A stretch of 64,000 nucleotides of DNA from contig JANOGW010000015.1 in assembly GCA_031406155.1 (NCBI GenBank), forward strand, positions 1 to 64,000, given 5' to 3'. The notes under the pieces were generated by a model. That model did not search any database. It had not been told where the DNA came from and saw only the letters and a program-made list of their open reading frames with translations. Each line of letters starts with the position of its first letter. Position 1 is the first letter of the stretch. Made by a program: the position numbers and the translations under genes. Positions 41,213-50,621 of the stretch are shown in pieces. This DNA is from JACMNW01 sp031406155. Lineage in GTDB: Bacteria; Pseudomonadota; Alphaproteobacteria; Rhodobacterales; Rhodobacteraceae.

Positions 41213-43217
41213 GAGTGACGAGCAGCTTGGCACAGACGAAGACCAAAATGACCTGACCGCCGATCTCGACCTCGGGTTCGACGGGGCCGAGGACATCCTG
41301 CGCACCTGGCGCCGGGGCATGCGGCCCGATCCGGACCTGACCGTGTCGGAATGGGCGGATCAACATCGCTGGCTGTCGTCGCGCGCCAGCGCCGAACCGG
41401 GGCGGTACCGCACGGCGCGCACGCCCTATCTGCGCGAAATCATGGATGCGCTGTCGCCGCGCCACCCGGCCCAGCGCATCTCGTTCATGAAGGCCGCGCA
41501 GGTCGGGGCGACAGAGGCTGGCAACAATTGGATCGGCTTCGTCATCCACCACGCGCCCGGGCCGATGCTGGCCGTCCTGCCAACCGTGGAAATGGCCAAG
41601 CGCACCTCGCGCGGGCGGTTGGACCCGTTGATCGCAGACAGTCCGGCCTTGCGCGAACGGGTCAATCCGGCCCGGTCGCGGGATGCTGGCAACTCGATGC
41701 TGTCCAAAGAATTCCCGGGCGGCATCCTGGTGCTGACCGGTGCCAACAGCGCCACCGGCCTGCGGTCGATGCCTGCACGCTACATCTTTCTCGACGAGGT
41801 TGACGCCTATCCAGCCTCGGCCGATGAGGAAGGTGATCCGGTCACACTGGCCGAAGCGCGCACCACGACCTTCTCGCACCGTCGCAAAGTGTTCATGGTT
41901 TCGACCCCGACGATCCGTGGGCTGAGCCGGATTGAGCGCGAGTTCGAGGCATCGGACCAGCGCCGGTATTTCGTGCCATGCCCTCATTGCGGGGCGATGC
42001 AGTGGCTGCAGTTTGACCGACTGCGCTGGGCGAAAGGCCAACCCGAAACCGCTGCCTATGCCTGCGAGAGCTGCGAGAAACCCATCGCAGAGCATCACAA
42101 GACCCAGATGCTGGAGCAGGGCGAGTGGCGGCCGACGGCGGTTTCCGTCGACCCGCATTCCGTCGGCTTCCATATCTCGGCGCTCTATTCGCCAATGGGC
42201 TGGAAAAGCTGGGCGCAGATCGCGCGAGACTGGTTGGCCGCCCAAGGCTCCGACGAGATGCTGCGCGCTGCGCGCAACACGCTGTTGGGCGAGACATGGG
42301 TTGAAAGTGGCGATGCGCCGGAATGGCAACGGCTGGCAGATCGGCGCGAGGTCTTTGCCGCCACCGTGCCGCACCTCGGGTTGTTCCTGACTGCCGGGGC
42401 GGATGTGCAGAAGGACCGGATCGAGGTGGACGTCTGGGCCTGGGGCCGGGGTCTGGAGTCCTGGCTGGTCGAACACATCGTTATCGCGGGTGGGCCAGAG
42501 GATCCTGCTGCCTGGGACAAATTGACGGCTTTGCTTGGACGGACATGGACTCACGAAAGCGGCGCAGTGATGCAGCTGTCCAAACTCGCCATCGACACTG
42601 GCTATGAGGCCCCAGCAGTTTATGCCTGGTCGCGGGCCGCTGGTTACGCGCAGGTGACCCCAATCAAAGGTGTGGAAAGCTTCAACCGCTCTACGCCAGT
42701 GTCAGGGCCGACCTTTGTCGACGCCACCATCGGCGGCAAACGTCTTAGGCGCGGGGCGCGGCTCTGGACCATTGCCGTCTCGACCTTCAAGGCAGAAACC
42801 TATCGCTTCCTGCGGCTGGAGCGCCCGAGCGATGAAGATCGAGCGCTGGGCGTCTGCGACGCGGCTGGCACGGTGCATCTGCCCAGCTGGGCCGACACCG
42901 AATGGCTGAAGCAGCTGGTGGCCGAGCAGATGGTCACTGTCCGTAACAAGCGCGGCTTCGGTCATCAGGAATGGCAGAAGATGCGGGAGCGAAACGAGGC
43001 GCTGGACTGCCGGGTCTATGCCCGGGCGGCAGCATGGATCCTCGGCGCCGACCGCTGGGACGAGGCCACCTGGCGGTCGCTTGAGGTTCAGGCTGGCGTC
43101 GAGACCAAAGAACCGGTGGCGGCAGTGGTGGTGGAACAGACCGCCCCGACCGCCGGAACCGTACTGACACCCCGTCGCCGCCGTTCGGGCGCGGTGACTC
43201 CCAAATACATGAGGTAG
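41160..43217 (+). CDS. Terminase large subunit (GpA family)
   Basis: A 685-residue packaging motor. The ATPase half has KAAQVGATEAGNNWI as Walker A variant and RYIFLDEVDAYP as Walker B; a zinc-finger-like CPHCG / CESC pair lies in the middle, and the nuclease half follows. This layout is that of lambda gpA, so packaging at cos-type ends is expected. A cos site should lie near the small subunit gene but I could not identify one. Confidence 0.93.
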   Translation: MSESNSQPSLISASRLHESDEQLGTDEDQNDLTADLDLGFDGAEDILRTWRRGMRPDPDLTVSEWADQHRWLSSRASAEPGRYRTARTPYLREIMDALSPRHPAQRISFMKAAQVGATEAGNNWIGFVIHHAPGPMLAVLPTVEMAKRTSRGRLDPLIADSPALRERVNPARSRDAGNSMLSKEFPGGILVLTGANSATGLRSMPARYIFLDEVDAYPASADEEGDPVTLAEARTTTFSHRRKVFMVSTPTIRGLSRIEREFEASDQRRYFVPCPHCGAMQWLQFDRLRWAKGQPETAAYACESCEKPIAEHHKTQMLEQGEWRPTAVSVDPHSVGFHISALYSPMGWKSWAQIARDWLAAQGSDEMLRAARNTLLGETWVESGDAPEWQRLADRREVFAATVPHLGLFLTAGADVQKDRIEVDVWAWGRGLESWLVEHIVIAGGPEDPAAWDKLTALLGRTWTHESGAVMQLSKLAIDTGYEAPAVYAWSRAAGYAQVTPIKGVESFNRSTPVSGPTFVDATIGGKRLRRGARLWTIAVSTFKAETYRFLRLERPSDEDRALGVCDAAGTVHLPSWADTEWLKQLVAEQMVTVRNKRGFGHQEWQKMRERNEALDCRVYARAAAWILGADRWDEATWRSLEVQAGVETKEPVAAVVVEQTAPTAGTVLTPRRRRSGAVTPKYMR

Positions 43218-43222
43218 CGACA

Positions 43223-43438
43223 ATGACTCTGGCAGAAATGCAGGCGCTGCTCAGCGCCCTTCTTGGCATGCGATTTGGCGGCGTCCGGTCGATCACTTAT
43301 GACGGTCGGCAAATCAGCTATGGCTCTGACGCTGAATTGGCGACCGCAATATTCGATCTCGAGCGGAGGATCGCGGCCGCCGACACCACCGTCACGCGGT
43401 CGCGCGTGTCGCGCCCCTTCGCTTCGAAGGATCTGTGA
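43223..43438 (+). CDS. Head-tail joining protein (gpW-like)
   Basis: A 71-residue protein with the gpW pattern: an N-terminal helix (LAEMQALLSALLGMRFG), a short beta hairpin (ITYDGRQISYGSDAE) and a C-terminal helix (LERRIAAA). It would seal the portal after packaging. Sits between terminase and portal as in lambda. Confidence 0.72.
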   Translation: MTLAEMQALLSALLGMRFGGVRSITYDGRQISYGSDAELATAIFDLERRIAAADTTVTRSRVSRPFASKDL

Positions 43439-43440
43439 TC

Positions 43441-44964
43441 ATGGCCTCGACCACATGGCGTTCCCGCCTCGGCGCATGGGTCGGCGGCTTTGGCGTGCCC
43501 GGCGGTTTCGATGCAACTTCCGGCCAGCGCCGGTTGAAGGGCTTTGTCACCTCCCGCGCCCATGTCAACGCGCTGATCGCCGCCTCCGGACCGGAGATGA
43601 ATGCCCGGGCGCGCTGGCTGGTGCGCAACAACGGCTACGCCGCAAACGCCATCGAAAGCTGGGCCGCCAATACGGTTGGAGATGGCATCAGCCCGAATTC
43701 CAGCATCGAACAGGCATCGCGGAAGGATGCAGTGCAGCGGCTCTGGCTCGCCTGGACCGACGATGCCGACGCCGAGGGGCTGACCGATTTCTATGGGTTG
43801 CAGCGCCGTGCCGCCCGCGAAGTGTTCATGACCGGCGAGGTCTTCCTGCGCTTCCGGCCCCGCCGCATTGAGGATCGGCTAGTCGTTCCGCTCCAAGTGC
43901 AAATGCTGCCGTCGGAAATGCTGCCCCTCAACCACAACGCCGTGGACGGCAATGGCAATGTCATCCGGCAGGGCATCGAGTTTGACCGGGTCGGACGCCG
44001 CGTCGCCTTTCACTTCCTGCGCCGACACCCGGGCGACAGCACCGATCCCGGCCTATCTGGCGAAACCGTCAGGGTTCCGGCCTCTGAGGTTTTGCACATC
44101 ATTGACCCGGTGGAGGCTGGCCAGTTGCGGGGCGTATCTCGTTTTGCGCCAGCCATCGTGAAGCTGTTCCTGCTGGATCAATATGATGACGCCGAGTTGG
44201 ACCGCAAAAAGGTGGCGGCGATGTATGCGATGTTCGTGACCTCGCCCGCACCCGACAATCCGCTCGCCCCGCCGGATGAGGAATATGAGGTGGCTCCGGG
44301 CCAGGTGGTGCGGCTCGATCCTGGCGAGGACGTGACCGTCAGCGCCCCGGCCGATTCCGGGTCCACATACGAGCCGTTCCAATACAGGACCTTGCTGCAA
44401 ATCTCGGCCGCGCTGGGCATCCCGTATGGGTACCTGTCCAACGACGGGGCCAAGGGAAACTTCTCAAACTCGCGGCTTTCGCTGATCGAGTTCCGGCGCC
44501 GGGTCTCGGCCTGGCAGCATTCGATAATGGTGTTCCAGATGTGCCGCCCGGTCTGGGCGCGCTTCATGGACACGGCAGTGTTGGCCGGGGGTCTGAAACT
44601 GCCGGGCTATGACCGCCGCCGCGCCGAATATCTGGCCTGCAACTGGCTCCCGACCAAATGGGATTGGGTCGATCCGCTGAAGGATGCCAACGCCGAGATT
44701 GCCCAGATCGAAGCCGGGCTGAAATCGCGCACTCAGGCCATTGCCGAACGCGGCTATGACGCGGAGCAGGTCGACGCGGAAATCGCCCGTGAACGCGACC
44801 GCGAACGCAGGCTCGGCCTCGATTTCCGCCGTCCGGGATCCCCGGCGCATGCCCCCGGCGGCGGGGATCCGAACGCCGCCGATCCGAACGCCCCGGACCA
44901 CAATGCAACGGACCAGACTGCGCCGGATCCCAACCAAGACCCGACCCAAGACACTGCCCCATAG
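43441..44964 (+). CDS. Phage portal protein (lambda family)
   Basis: A 507-residue portal of the lambda B type: AHVNALIAASGPEMNARARW, a conserved R-A-A-R-E core, IIDPVEAGQLRGVSRFAPAI, and YGYLSNDGAKGNFSNSRLSL. ATG 43441 is preferred (AAGGAT nine bases upstream); GTG 43435 would overlap the gpW-like stop. The C-terminus is a proline/asparagine/aspartate-rich tail. Confidence 0.92.
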   Translation: MASTTWRSRLGAWVGGFGVPGGFDATSGQRRLKGFVTSRAHVNALIAASGPEMNARARWLVRNNGYAANAIESWAANTVGDGISPNSSIEQASRKDAVQRLWLAWTDDADAEGLTDFYGLQRRAAREVFMTGEVFLRFRPRRIEDRLVVPLQVQMLPSEMLPLNHNAVDGNGNVIRQGIEFDRVGRRVAFHFLRRHPGDSTDPGLSGETVRVPASEVLHIIDPVEAGQLRGVSRFAPAIVKLFLLDQYDDAELDRKKVAAMYAMFVTSPAPDNPLAPPDEEYEVAPGQVVRLDPGEDVTVSAPADSGSTYEPFQYRTLLQISAALGIPYGYLSNDGAKGNFSNSRLSLIEFRRRVSAWQHSIMVFQMCRPVWARFMDTAVLAGGLKLPGYDRRRAEYLACNWLPTKWDWVDPLKDANAEIAQIEAGLKSRTQAIAERGYDAEQVDAEIARERDRERRLGLDFRRPGSPAHAPGGGDPNAADPNAPDHNATDQTAPDPNQDPTQDTAP

Positions 44965-44975
44965 GAGGCGAAACG

Positions 44976-46349
44976 ATGTTCCATGCGCAAATCGCCCAGC
45001 GGGCATTCAACACGCCCCTGTTGGTCGAGCCGTCCAAGGCCATGGCGTTCCTGTCCGGTCTTGGGCCGCGCATCACCGGGCGACAGTTGCGGCTAACCGG
45101 GACTAATTTCGCACCCGAAGTTGCGGCCAATGCGGCGCTGCCTGCCCGGGCCGGGATCCTGATCAATGGCCTGGCCGAACAATATCAGCGCGACGGCCAA
45201 GCGGCGTTCGACATGGTCAATGGCATAGCGGTGATCGAAGTCTCTGGTGTGCTGGTACATCGCGGAGCGTGGATCGGGCAGTCTTCCGGGCAAACCTCCT
45301 ATGAGGGCATCGCCGCCCAGATTGCCGCCGCCGCGTCTGATCCTACTGTGCGTGGCATCGCGCTGGAGATCGACAGCTTTGGCGGCGAAGTAGCCGGTGT
45401 TTTCGACCTAGCGGATGCCATCCGCGCCGCGCGGGCGGCAAAACCCGTTTGGGCCTTCGTCGCCGAACATGCCTTCTCGGCAGGCTATGCGCTGGCATCC
45501 CAAGCCGACCGGATCATTCTGCCCCGCACCGGCACCGTCGGCAGCATCGGCGTGGTGGTGATGCATGCCGACCTGAGCGGACAGCTTTCGGACTCGGGCG
45601 TCACCGTCACTCTGATCCATTCCGGTGCGCACAAGGTCGACGGCAATCCCTATGCGCCGCTACCCGACCCAGTGCGCGCACGCATTCAGGGAGAAATCGA
45701 CAGCATCCGCATGCTGTTTGCCCAGACCGTCGCAGCTGGGCGGGGTCGCAGACTGAACGAAGCGGCAGCGCTGGCCACCGAAGCCGAATGCTACCGCGGC
45801 GCAGACGCCGTGACGACCGGGTTGGCCGATGAAGTCTCCGACCCGGCATCGGCCTTTGCCGCCTTTGCCGCTGCCGTGAATGGGCGCGGAACAATCCGAA
45901 GAGCTGGGCCCGGACGCCCAGTGCAATCGCAACTTTCCAAGGAGTCGATCATGAAACCCAACGCAACCAGCACGACCGAAGCACCCGCAACCGATCAAAC
46001 CGAGGATCAGGTCGTGCCAGCGCCTGTCGATCCGTCCCCCGCTCCAGCGGTTCCGACCGCACCCGGCCTGACCGAAGCCGCCACAGCCGTGGCCCTCGTG
46101 CGTGCTGAAGCGGCGGAACTTGCCACTGTCGGCGCGCAGGCCGCGCGGTTGGGTGTGACCATCGATGTGGCCGAGGCAGTTCAGAAGGGCATCCGACCGG
46201 ACGCGCTGCGCGCCTCCGTCCTGAACCAACTGGCCGCGCGCAGCGATGCCGCTGCCATTGCCGTGGTGCCGCCGCCCAAATCCGCCGCGCCGGAAAGCCC
46301 GCTCCTTGCCGCCGCCAAACGCGTCGCAAGCGCTGGAAAATCGGCCTGA
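44976..46349 (+). CDS. S49-family head maturation protease with scaffold domain
   Basis: A 457-residue lambda C-like protein. The protease part has ALEIDSFGGEVAGVFDLADA, FSAGYALASQADRI with the catalytic Ser, and a Lys in the following region. From about residue 320 a Pro/Ala/Thr-rich linker leads to a helical scaffold-like region. A strong internal ribosome site before ATG 45951 would produce the scaffold part alone, as Nu3 is made from lambda C. Confidence 0.9.
   Translation: MFHAQIAQRAFNTPLLVEPSKAMAFLSGLGPRITGRQLRLTGTNFAPEVAANAALPARAGILINGLAEQYQRDGQAAFDMVNGIAVIEVSGVLVHRGAWIGQSSGQTSYEGIAAQIAAAASDPTVRGIALEIDSFGGEVAGVFDLADAIRAARAAKPVWAFVAEHAFSAGYALASQADRIILPRTGTVGSIGVVVMHADLSGQLSDSGVTVTLIHSGAHKVDGNPYAPLPDPVRARIQGEIDSIRMLFAQTVAAGRGRRLNEAAALATEAECYRGADAVTTGLADEVSDPASAFAAFAAAVNGRGTIRRAGPGRPVQSQLSKESIMKPNATSTTEAPATDQTEDQVVPAPVDPSPAPAVPTAPGLTEAATAVALVRAEAAELATVGAQAARLGVTIDVAEAVQKGIRPDALRASVLNQLAARSDAAAIAVVPPPKSAAPESPLLAAAKRVASAGKSA
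45951..46349 (+). CDS. Nested scaffold protein (Nu3-like), in-frame internal start
   Basis: AAGGAG lies nine bases before an in-frame ATG at 45951 inside the protease gene. The product would be 132 residues, Ala-rich and helical (LTEAATAVALVRAEAAELAT), as expected for a capsid scaffold. Established in lambda for C/Nu3; here inferred from the ribosome site and position. Confidence 0.6.
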   Translation: MKPNATSTTEAPATDQTEDQVVPAPVDPSPAPAVPTAPGLTEAATAVALVRAEAAELATVGAQAARLGVTIDVAEAVQKGIRPDALRASVLNQLAARSDAAAIAVVPPPKSAAPESPLLAAAKRVASAGKSA

Positions 46350-46378
46350 CGCCCCTCCAACCCAAAAGGATCTGAATC

Positions 46379-46759
46379 ATGCCCACCCTCACGCAGGCAC
46401 CGTCGCAAGCCGATGTCGTCAAATTCCAGCTTGAGCCGAATTACACCAACGAGGCGATCACTCTGCTGCTCGGCACGAACTATAAGTCGGGTTCCGTGCT
46501 GGGCAAGATCACCGCCACCGGCAAATACAAGCTGGCCACCGCCGCCGGTGCCGATGGAGCACAGATCGCCTCGGCCGTCCTGTTGAACCCGGTCGATGCA
46601 ACCCTCGCCGATGCCACCGGCGTCATTCTGGCGCGCGGCCCTGCCATCGTCTCCAAAGTGGCGTTGGTGTTTGACGCGACCGTAAACACGGTCCCTCTGA
46701 CCGCCGCGAAATGGGCCGAACTGACCGCCGTCGGCATCGTGCCGCGCACAAGCGCCTGA
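46379..46759 (+). CDS. Head decoration protein (gpD-like)
   Basis: A 126-residue protein with the gpD-like pattern: an extended N-terminus, then YTNEAITLLLGTNYKSGSVL and a series of short beta strands ending in IVPRTSA. It would trimerise on the capsid surface. Located between scaffold and major capsid genes as in lambda. Confidence 0.85.
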   Translation: MPTLTQAPSQADVVKFQLEPNYTNEAITLLLGTNYKSGSVLGKITATGKYKLATAAGADGAQIASAVLLNPVDATLADATGVILARGPAIVSKVALVFDATVNTVPLTAAKWAELTAVGIVPRTSA

Positions 46760-46816
46760 TCCGCAGCGGCGGCAATCGCCGCCCCTGATCCACCCCCAAA
46801 ACCCTCGGAGAAAACC

Positions 46817-47839
46817 ATGAACGCCATCATTCGCAATCCGTTTGACGCGGGCGGCTATTCGCTCGCCGAAATGACCCAAGCCATCAACATCCTGCCAAAC
46901 CTTTACACCCGGCTGGGCGAGATCGGCCTGTTCAGCTTCGAAGGCATCACCCAGCGTTCGGTCATCATCGAGCAGTTCGATGGTGCGCTGAACGTGTTGC
47001 CCTCGGTCCCCTTGGGCGCACCGGCCACTGTCGCCACCCGGCAAGGCCGCTCGATGCGTTCCTTCGGCCTGCCGTGGATCCCGCATGACGATGTGATCCT
47101 CGCCTCAGATATCCAAGGCGTGCCCGCCTTTGGCGGCAGCGAGAACGACCAGCTGGCCGCCGTGATGATGCGCAAGCTGACCCTGATGCGCCGCAAACAC
47201 GCCCAGACCCGCGAATATATGGAGATGAATGCCCTGCGCGGCATCGTGAAGGATGGCGCGGGCACCACGCTTTACAACTACTTCACCGAATTCGGCTTGG
47301 CACAAATCTCGGTGGATTTCCTGCTCGGCACCGCCACCACGCTCGTGCAAGCCAAGGTGCGCGATGCGATCCGGGCGGTGGAAGACAACCTTCTGGGCGA
47401 GTCGATGATCAGCGTCTACGCGCTGGTCAGCCCAGAGTTTTTCGACAAGCTGATTGGGCACGCGCTGACGCAGGACGCCTACAAGTTCTATTCGGCCACC
47501 GGCGCACAGCCCTTGCGCCAGGATGTGCGGCGCTCGTTCCCCTTCGCGGGCATTCTCTTTGAGGAATACCGCGGCACCGTCACCCTCTCTACCGGCGTGG
47601 CGGAACGGTTGATCCCCGCAGGCGAGGGCATCGCCTTCCCGATTGGCACCATCGACACCTTCACCACCTACGGCGGACCGGCCAATCAGATCAGCCTCGC
47701 CAACACAATCGGCCTGCCGCTTTATGCCCGGCAACTGATGGACGACAAGGATCGCTGGATCAACATCCTGACCGAAGCCTCGATCCTGCCGGTCAACAAG
47801 CGGCCGCGCACCGCCATCCGCCTGTTCAGTTCCAACTGA
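46817..47839 (+). CDS. Major capsid protein (lambda gpE family)
   Basis: A 340-residue protein of the phage major capsid E family: N-terminal FDAGGYSLAEMTQAINILPN and LYTRLGEIGLF, the central FGLPWIPHDDVILASDIQGV and C-terminal LPLYARQLMDDKDRWINIL. Length and motifs are those of lambda-type capsids. GGAG precedes the ATG. Confidence 0.92.
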   Translation: MNAIIRNPFDAGGYSLAEMTQAINILPNLYTRLGEIGLFSFEGITQRSVIIEQFDGALNVLPSVPLGAPATVATRQGRSMRSFGLPWIPHDDVILASDIQGVPAFGGSENDQLAAVMMRKLTLMRRKHAQTREYMEMNALRGIVKDGAGTTLYNYFTEFGLAQISVDFLLGTATTLVQAKVRDAIRAVEDNLLGESMISVYALVSPEFFDKLIGHALTQDAYKFYSATGAQPLRQDVRRSFPFAGILFEEYRGTVTLSTGVAERLIPAGEGIAFPIGTIDTFTTYGGPANQISLANTIGLPLYARQLMDDKDRWINILTEASILPVNKRPRTAIRLFSSN

Positions 47840-47853
47840 CCTGAGGCAGTGTG

Positions 47854-48168
47854 ATGAACGCCTTCGCCACCGCCATGAATGTGATCTTCGCCGATGCCAA
47901 CATGGCGGTGGACGCCCTTTGGTTTGTTGGCGCGACAGACCCGGGCGTTGCCGTCCGGGTCATTCGGAAATCGCCCGACGAGATTACGCCATTCGGCGCT
48001 GGGCGGATATTGTCGGAAACCACGCAGTTGGATGTGCGCGTCGCCGACATGCCCACCCCAGCGCCGGGTGATCTGATCCGGATCGGCGCAGAGGATTTTC
48101 TGGTTCAGGGCGAACCCAAAGCCGACCGCGAACGCCTGATCTGGACGCTGAACACGAGGACCCCGTGA
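47854..48168 (+). CDS. Head-tail attachment protein (gpFII-like)
   Basis: A 104-residue mainly beta protein (ALWFVGATDPGVAVRVIRKS, then PAPGDLIRIGAEDFLVQGEP) that matches the phage attachment/FII-like family by length, order and position after the capsid gene. It overlaps the next gene by four bases. Confidence 0.7.
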   Translation: MNAFATAMNVIFADANMAVDALWFVGATDPGVAVRVIRKSPDEITPFGAGRILSETTQLDVRVADMPTPAPGDLIRIGAEDFLVQGEPKADRERLIWTLNTRTP

Positions 48169-48803
48169 AACTCAACATCAGCTTCAGCCCCGACCTCGTC
48201 GCACTGATGCGGGCGGAGGTGGCGGCAGGCCAGAAGGCGGTCACCGTCACCATTACCCAAGCCGGGGCCAGCCTCAAATCCGCCTGGCGGGGGCAGATCA
48301 CTGGCGCAGGCCTCGGCCAGCGGCTGGCCAACACCATCCGGTCGCAAACCTATCCCAAGGGTCGCAACAGTCTGGATGCAGCCGCACTGGTCTGGTCCAA
48401 CGCCCCGGTCATCATCGGCGCGCACGACACCGGGCCATTGATCCGTTCAGGCAGCGGCTTCTGGCTGGCCATCCCGCTGCCCACCGCAGGCAAGGCGCAG
48501 GGCGGCAGGCGGATCACCCCCGCCATGTGGGAGCAAAGGACCGGCCTGCGCCTGCGCTTCGTCTATCGCAGCCGGGGGCCGAGTCTTTTGGTGGCGGATG
48601 CGGTGCGGCTGAACACGCGCGGCCAAGCGGCCGTCTCCAAGTCGAAAACCGGACGCGGACAAGTGACAGCACCAATCTTCCTGCTGGTGCGCCAGGTGAA
48701 ACTGCCAAAGCGACTGGATCTGGCGAGGGATGCCGAGCGGGTGCAGGCTGCCATTCCGGGCAGCATTGTGCGCAACTGGATCGATGGGCAGATCGGCCGA
48801 TGA
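48165..48803 (+). CDS. DUF6441-like minor tail/neck protein
   Basis: A 212-residue protein starting at GTG 48165 in overlap with the FII-like gene. LKSAWRGQITGAGLGQRLAN and VIIGAHDTGPLIRSGSGFWL are its clearest parts; it resembles DUF6441 proteins, which occupy the gpZ-like neck position. A fragment starting at ATG 48800 (MTDMRTFLPPALARHF) follows and is cut short at 48856, beside the left edge of the second ArsR operon. Confidence 0.65.
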   Translation: MKLNISFSPDLVALMRAEVAAGQKAVTVTITQAGASLKSAWRGQITGAGLGQRLANTIRSQTYPKGRNSLDAAALVWSNAPVIIGAHDTGPLIRSGSGFWLAIPLPTAGKAQGGRRITPAMWEQRTGLRLRFVYRSRGPSLLVADAVRLNTRGQAAVSKSKTGRGQVTAPIFLLVRQVKLPKRLDLARDAERVQAAIPGSIVRNWIDGQIGR

Positions 48804-49070
48804 CCGATATGCGGACATTTCTGCCGCCCGCTTTGGCTCGTCATTTTCTATCTTAAAAGAGCGGCAAGCCGACACGGAGAGCGAATTACGGCTCTGCGCG
48901 GTGCGGCTCGGGACGCACCATGTCTATGGAAAGTGGTCGCCGCGCTCGCTTTTTCAGACGTCGACCAAGGATCAACACGGCCTCTCTTCTGTTGAAAGTT
49001 TGCCAGATATTGACAGAGTTGCAAAGTACTTATATTTCTCAATAGCAATATAGCTAAATGGAAATATAAA

Positions 49071-49418
49071 ATGCACGATCCTCTCAGCATGACCCTGTCG
49101 GCACTGGCCGATCCGACGCGGCGCGCGATCCTTGACAGGCTGGCCGAGGGTGAGGCAACCGTGACCGACCTTGCGCGGCCATTCCAGTTGAGCCAGCCCA
49201 CAATCTCGAAACATCTCAAGGTGCTGGAGGCCGCAGGATTGATCTCCCAAGGGCGTGCAGCACAGTCGCGCCCGCGGAAGTTGGAGGCAGGCCCGCTGAA
49301 GCAGCTTTCAGAGTGGATGGACCGCTACAGGCAGCATTGGGAGGCGAGTTTCGATCAGCTGGATCAGTATCTGACCGAGCTGCAACGCACTAACTCAGGA
49401 GTCGATGGACATGAATGA
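49071..49418 (+). CDS. ArsR-family regulator, second ArsR-AHSA1-GST operon
   Basis: A 115-residue winged-helix protein (LSALADPTRRAILDRLAEGE, TISKHLKVLEAAGLI, then RPRKLEAGPLKQL) of the AHSA1-linked ArsR subgroup without metal ligands. An AT-rich upstream stretch (49010-49070) contrasts with the phage DNA and probably holds the promoter. It overlaps the AHSA1 gene by 14 bases. Confidence 0.88.
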   Translation: MHDPLSMTLSALADPTRRAILDRLAEGEATVTDLARPFQLSQPTISKHLKVLEAAGLISQGRAAQSRPRKLEAGPLKQLSEWMDRYRQHWEASFDQLDQYLTELQRTNSGVDGHE

Positions 49419-49881
49419 CACTGCTTCACCCGTGTGGGAGATCCACATCAACCGCAAGTTCAAGGCACCGCGCGCCTTGGTCTTCGCCGCCTGGACCAAT
49501 CCTGGCCACCTGATCAAATGGTCGGGGCCAGAGGGATTTACCTCGCGCCATGATACGTTCGACTGCACACCGGGGGGCCACTACCGCGCCTGTCTGCGTG
49601 CACCAGACGGAACCGAACACTGGGTACGCGGACAATACCTTGAAGTGGAAGGGCCAGCGCGTTTGACCTTTACCCATGCCTGGGAGGATGTTGACGGAAC
49701 GGTCGGGCCTGCGACTACGGTCACGATCTCTTTCACCGAAAGCGGTGAGGAAACGCTGATGCAGTTTCATCAGGCCCCTTTCGCTGCGCAATCCAGCCGC
49801 GATGGTCATGTTTCCGGCTGGACCAGCAGTTTCGCCGCGCTCGACCGCTTTCTGGCCGCACAAATCATGGTGGCGTCATGA
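49405..49881 (+). CDS. SRPBCC (AHSA1-like) domain protein, second operon
   Basis: A 158-residue START-like protein: INRKFKAPRALVFAAWTNPG, WSGPEGFTSRHDTFDCTPGG and a C-terminal helix GWTSSFAALDRFL. Coupled on both sides by overlaps. Similar in family, not in detail, to the protein at 38151. Confidence 0.87.
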   Translation: MDMNDTASPVWEIHINRKFKAPRALVFAAWTNPGHLIKWSGPEGFTSRHDTFDCTPGGHYRACLRAPDGTEHWVRGQYLEVEGPARLTFTHAWEDVDGTVGPATTVTISFTESGEETLMQFHQAPFAAQSSRDGHVSGWTSSFAALDRFLAAQIMVAS

Positions 49882-50486
49882 TCCTCTATTTTGCAAGAAC
49901 TCTGCACTCCTACAAAGCCTGCGCCGTGGCTCGCCATACCGGGTTGCCTGTCACCTTCACCGAGGTCGACCTTCTGGTGGGCGAACACAAGACCCCCCTG
50001 TTTCTTGCGATGAACCCCTGCGGTCGAACGCCCGTCCTTGCCTGCGAGGACGGCTATCTGTGGGAGTCCAATGCCATCATGTGCCGTCTCGCCATCGAGG
50101 CACGTTCGGCCCTTTGGCCCGAGGGTAAAGCGCAAGCAGATGTCATGCGCTGGCTTGCCTGGGATGCCGAGCATTTCAAGCCCCATGCGGGTGCGTTCTA
50201 TTTTGAGTACATTATTAAACCGGCGATAGGTCTTGGGGACGCCGACGAGACTGCACTCGAAGGAGCGAGGCCGTTCTTTCATACAAACGCGTCGGTGCTG
50301 GAAAGCCATCTTGCGCAGCACGACTTTTTGGCCGGCGATACCCTGTCCATTGCCGATTTCGCGGTAGCGGTGACACTGCCTTTCGCGACCAAAAGCAAAT
50401 TGCCGATTGACGACTACCCGGCAATCCGGCGCTGGCATGACCGATTGATGGACCTGCCCGCATGGCGGTCGCCCTTCCCAACCTAG
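49878..50486 (+). CDS. Glutathione S-transferase-like protein, second operon
   Basis: A 202-residue protein: N-domain with SYKACAVARHTGLPVTFTEV and NPCGRTPVLACEDGYLWESN, where the cis-Pro and ES residues form the glutathione site, and C-domain with FLAGDTLSIADFAVAVTL. Coupled by ATGA to the AHSA1 gene. Confidence 0.9.
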   Translation: MILYFARTLHSYKACAVARHTGLPVTFTEVDLLVGEHKTPLFLAMNPCGRTPVLACEDGYLWESNAIMCRLAIEARSALWPEGKAQADVMRWLAWDAEHFKPHAGAFYFEYIIKPAIGLGDADETALEGARPFFHTNASVLESHLAQHDFLAGDTLSIADFAVAVTLPFATKSKLPIDDYPAIRRWHDRLMDLPAWRSPFPT

Positions 50487-50520
50487 GGTGCCCGTCTTGG
50501 GCGCTGATCAGACCGGGTTG

Positions 50521-50549
50521 GTGAGGCGCGTCGTGAAGATGCGCCTCAC
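50521..50549 (+). terminator. Hairpin after the second GST gene
   Basis: Perfect nine-base stem GTGAGGCGC / GCGCCTCAC with an 11-base loop, 34 bases after the GST stop. No long T run follows, so termination may be weak or Rho-assisted. It marks the right side of the inserted operon. Confidence 0.55.
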
Positions 50550-50621
50550 AATACTGCATCTTGAATGACCGCAATGGGCTCATAGCGGAGGTTGACCCAG
50601 CTATCAGTTTTGGAAGAACAC

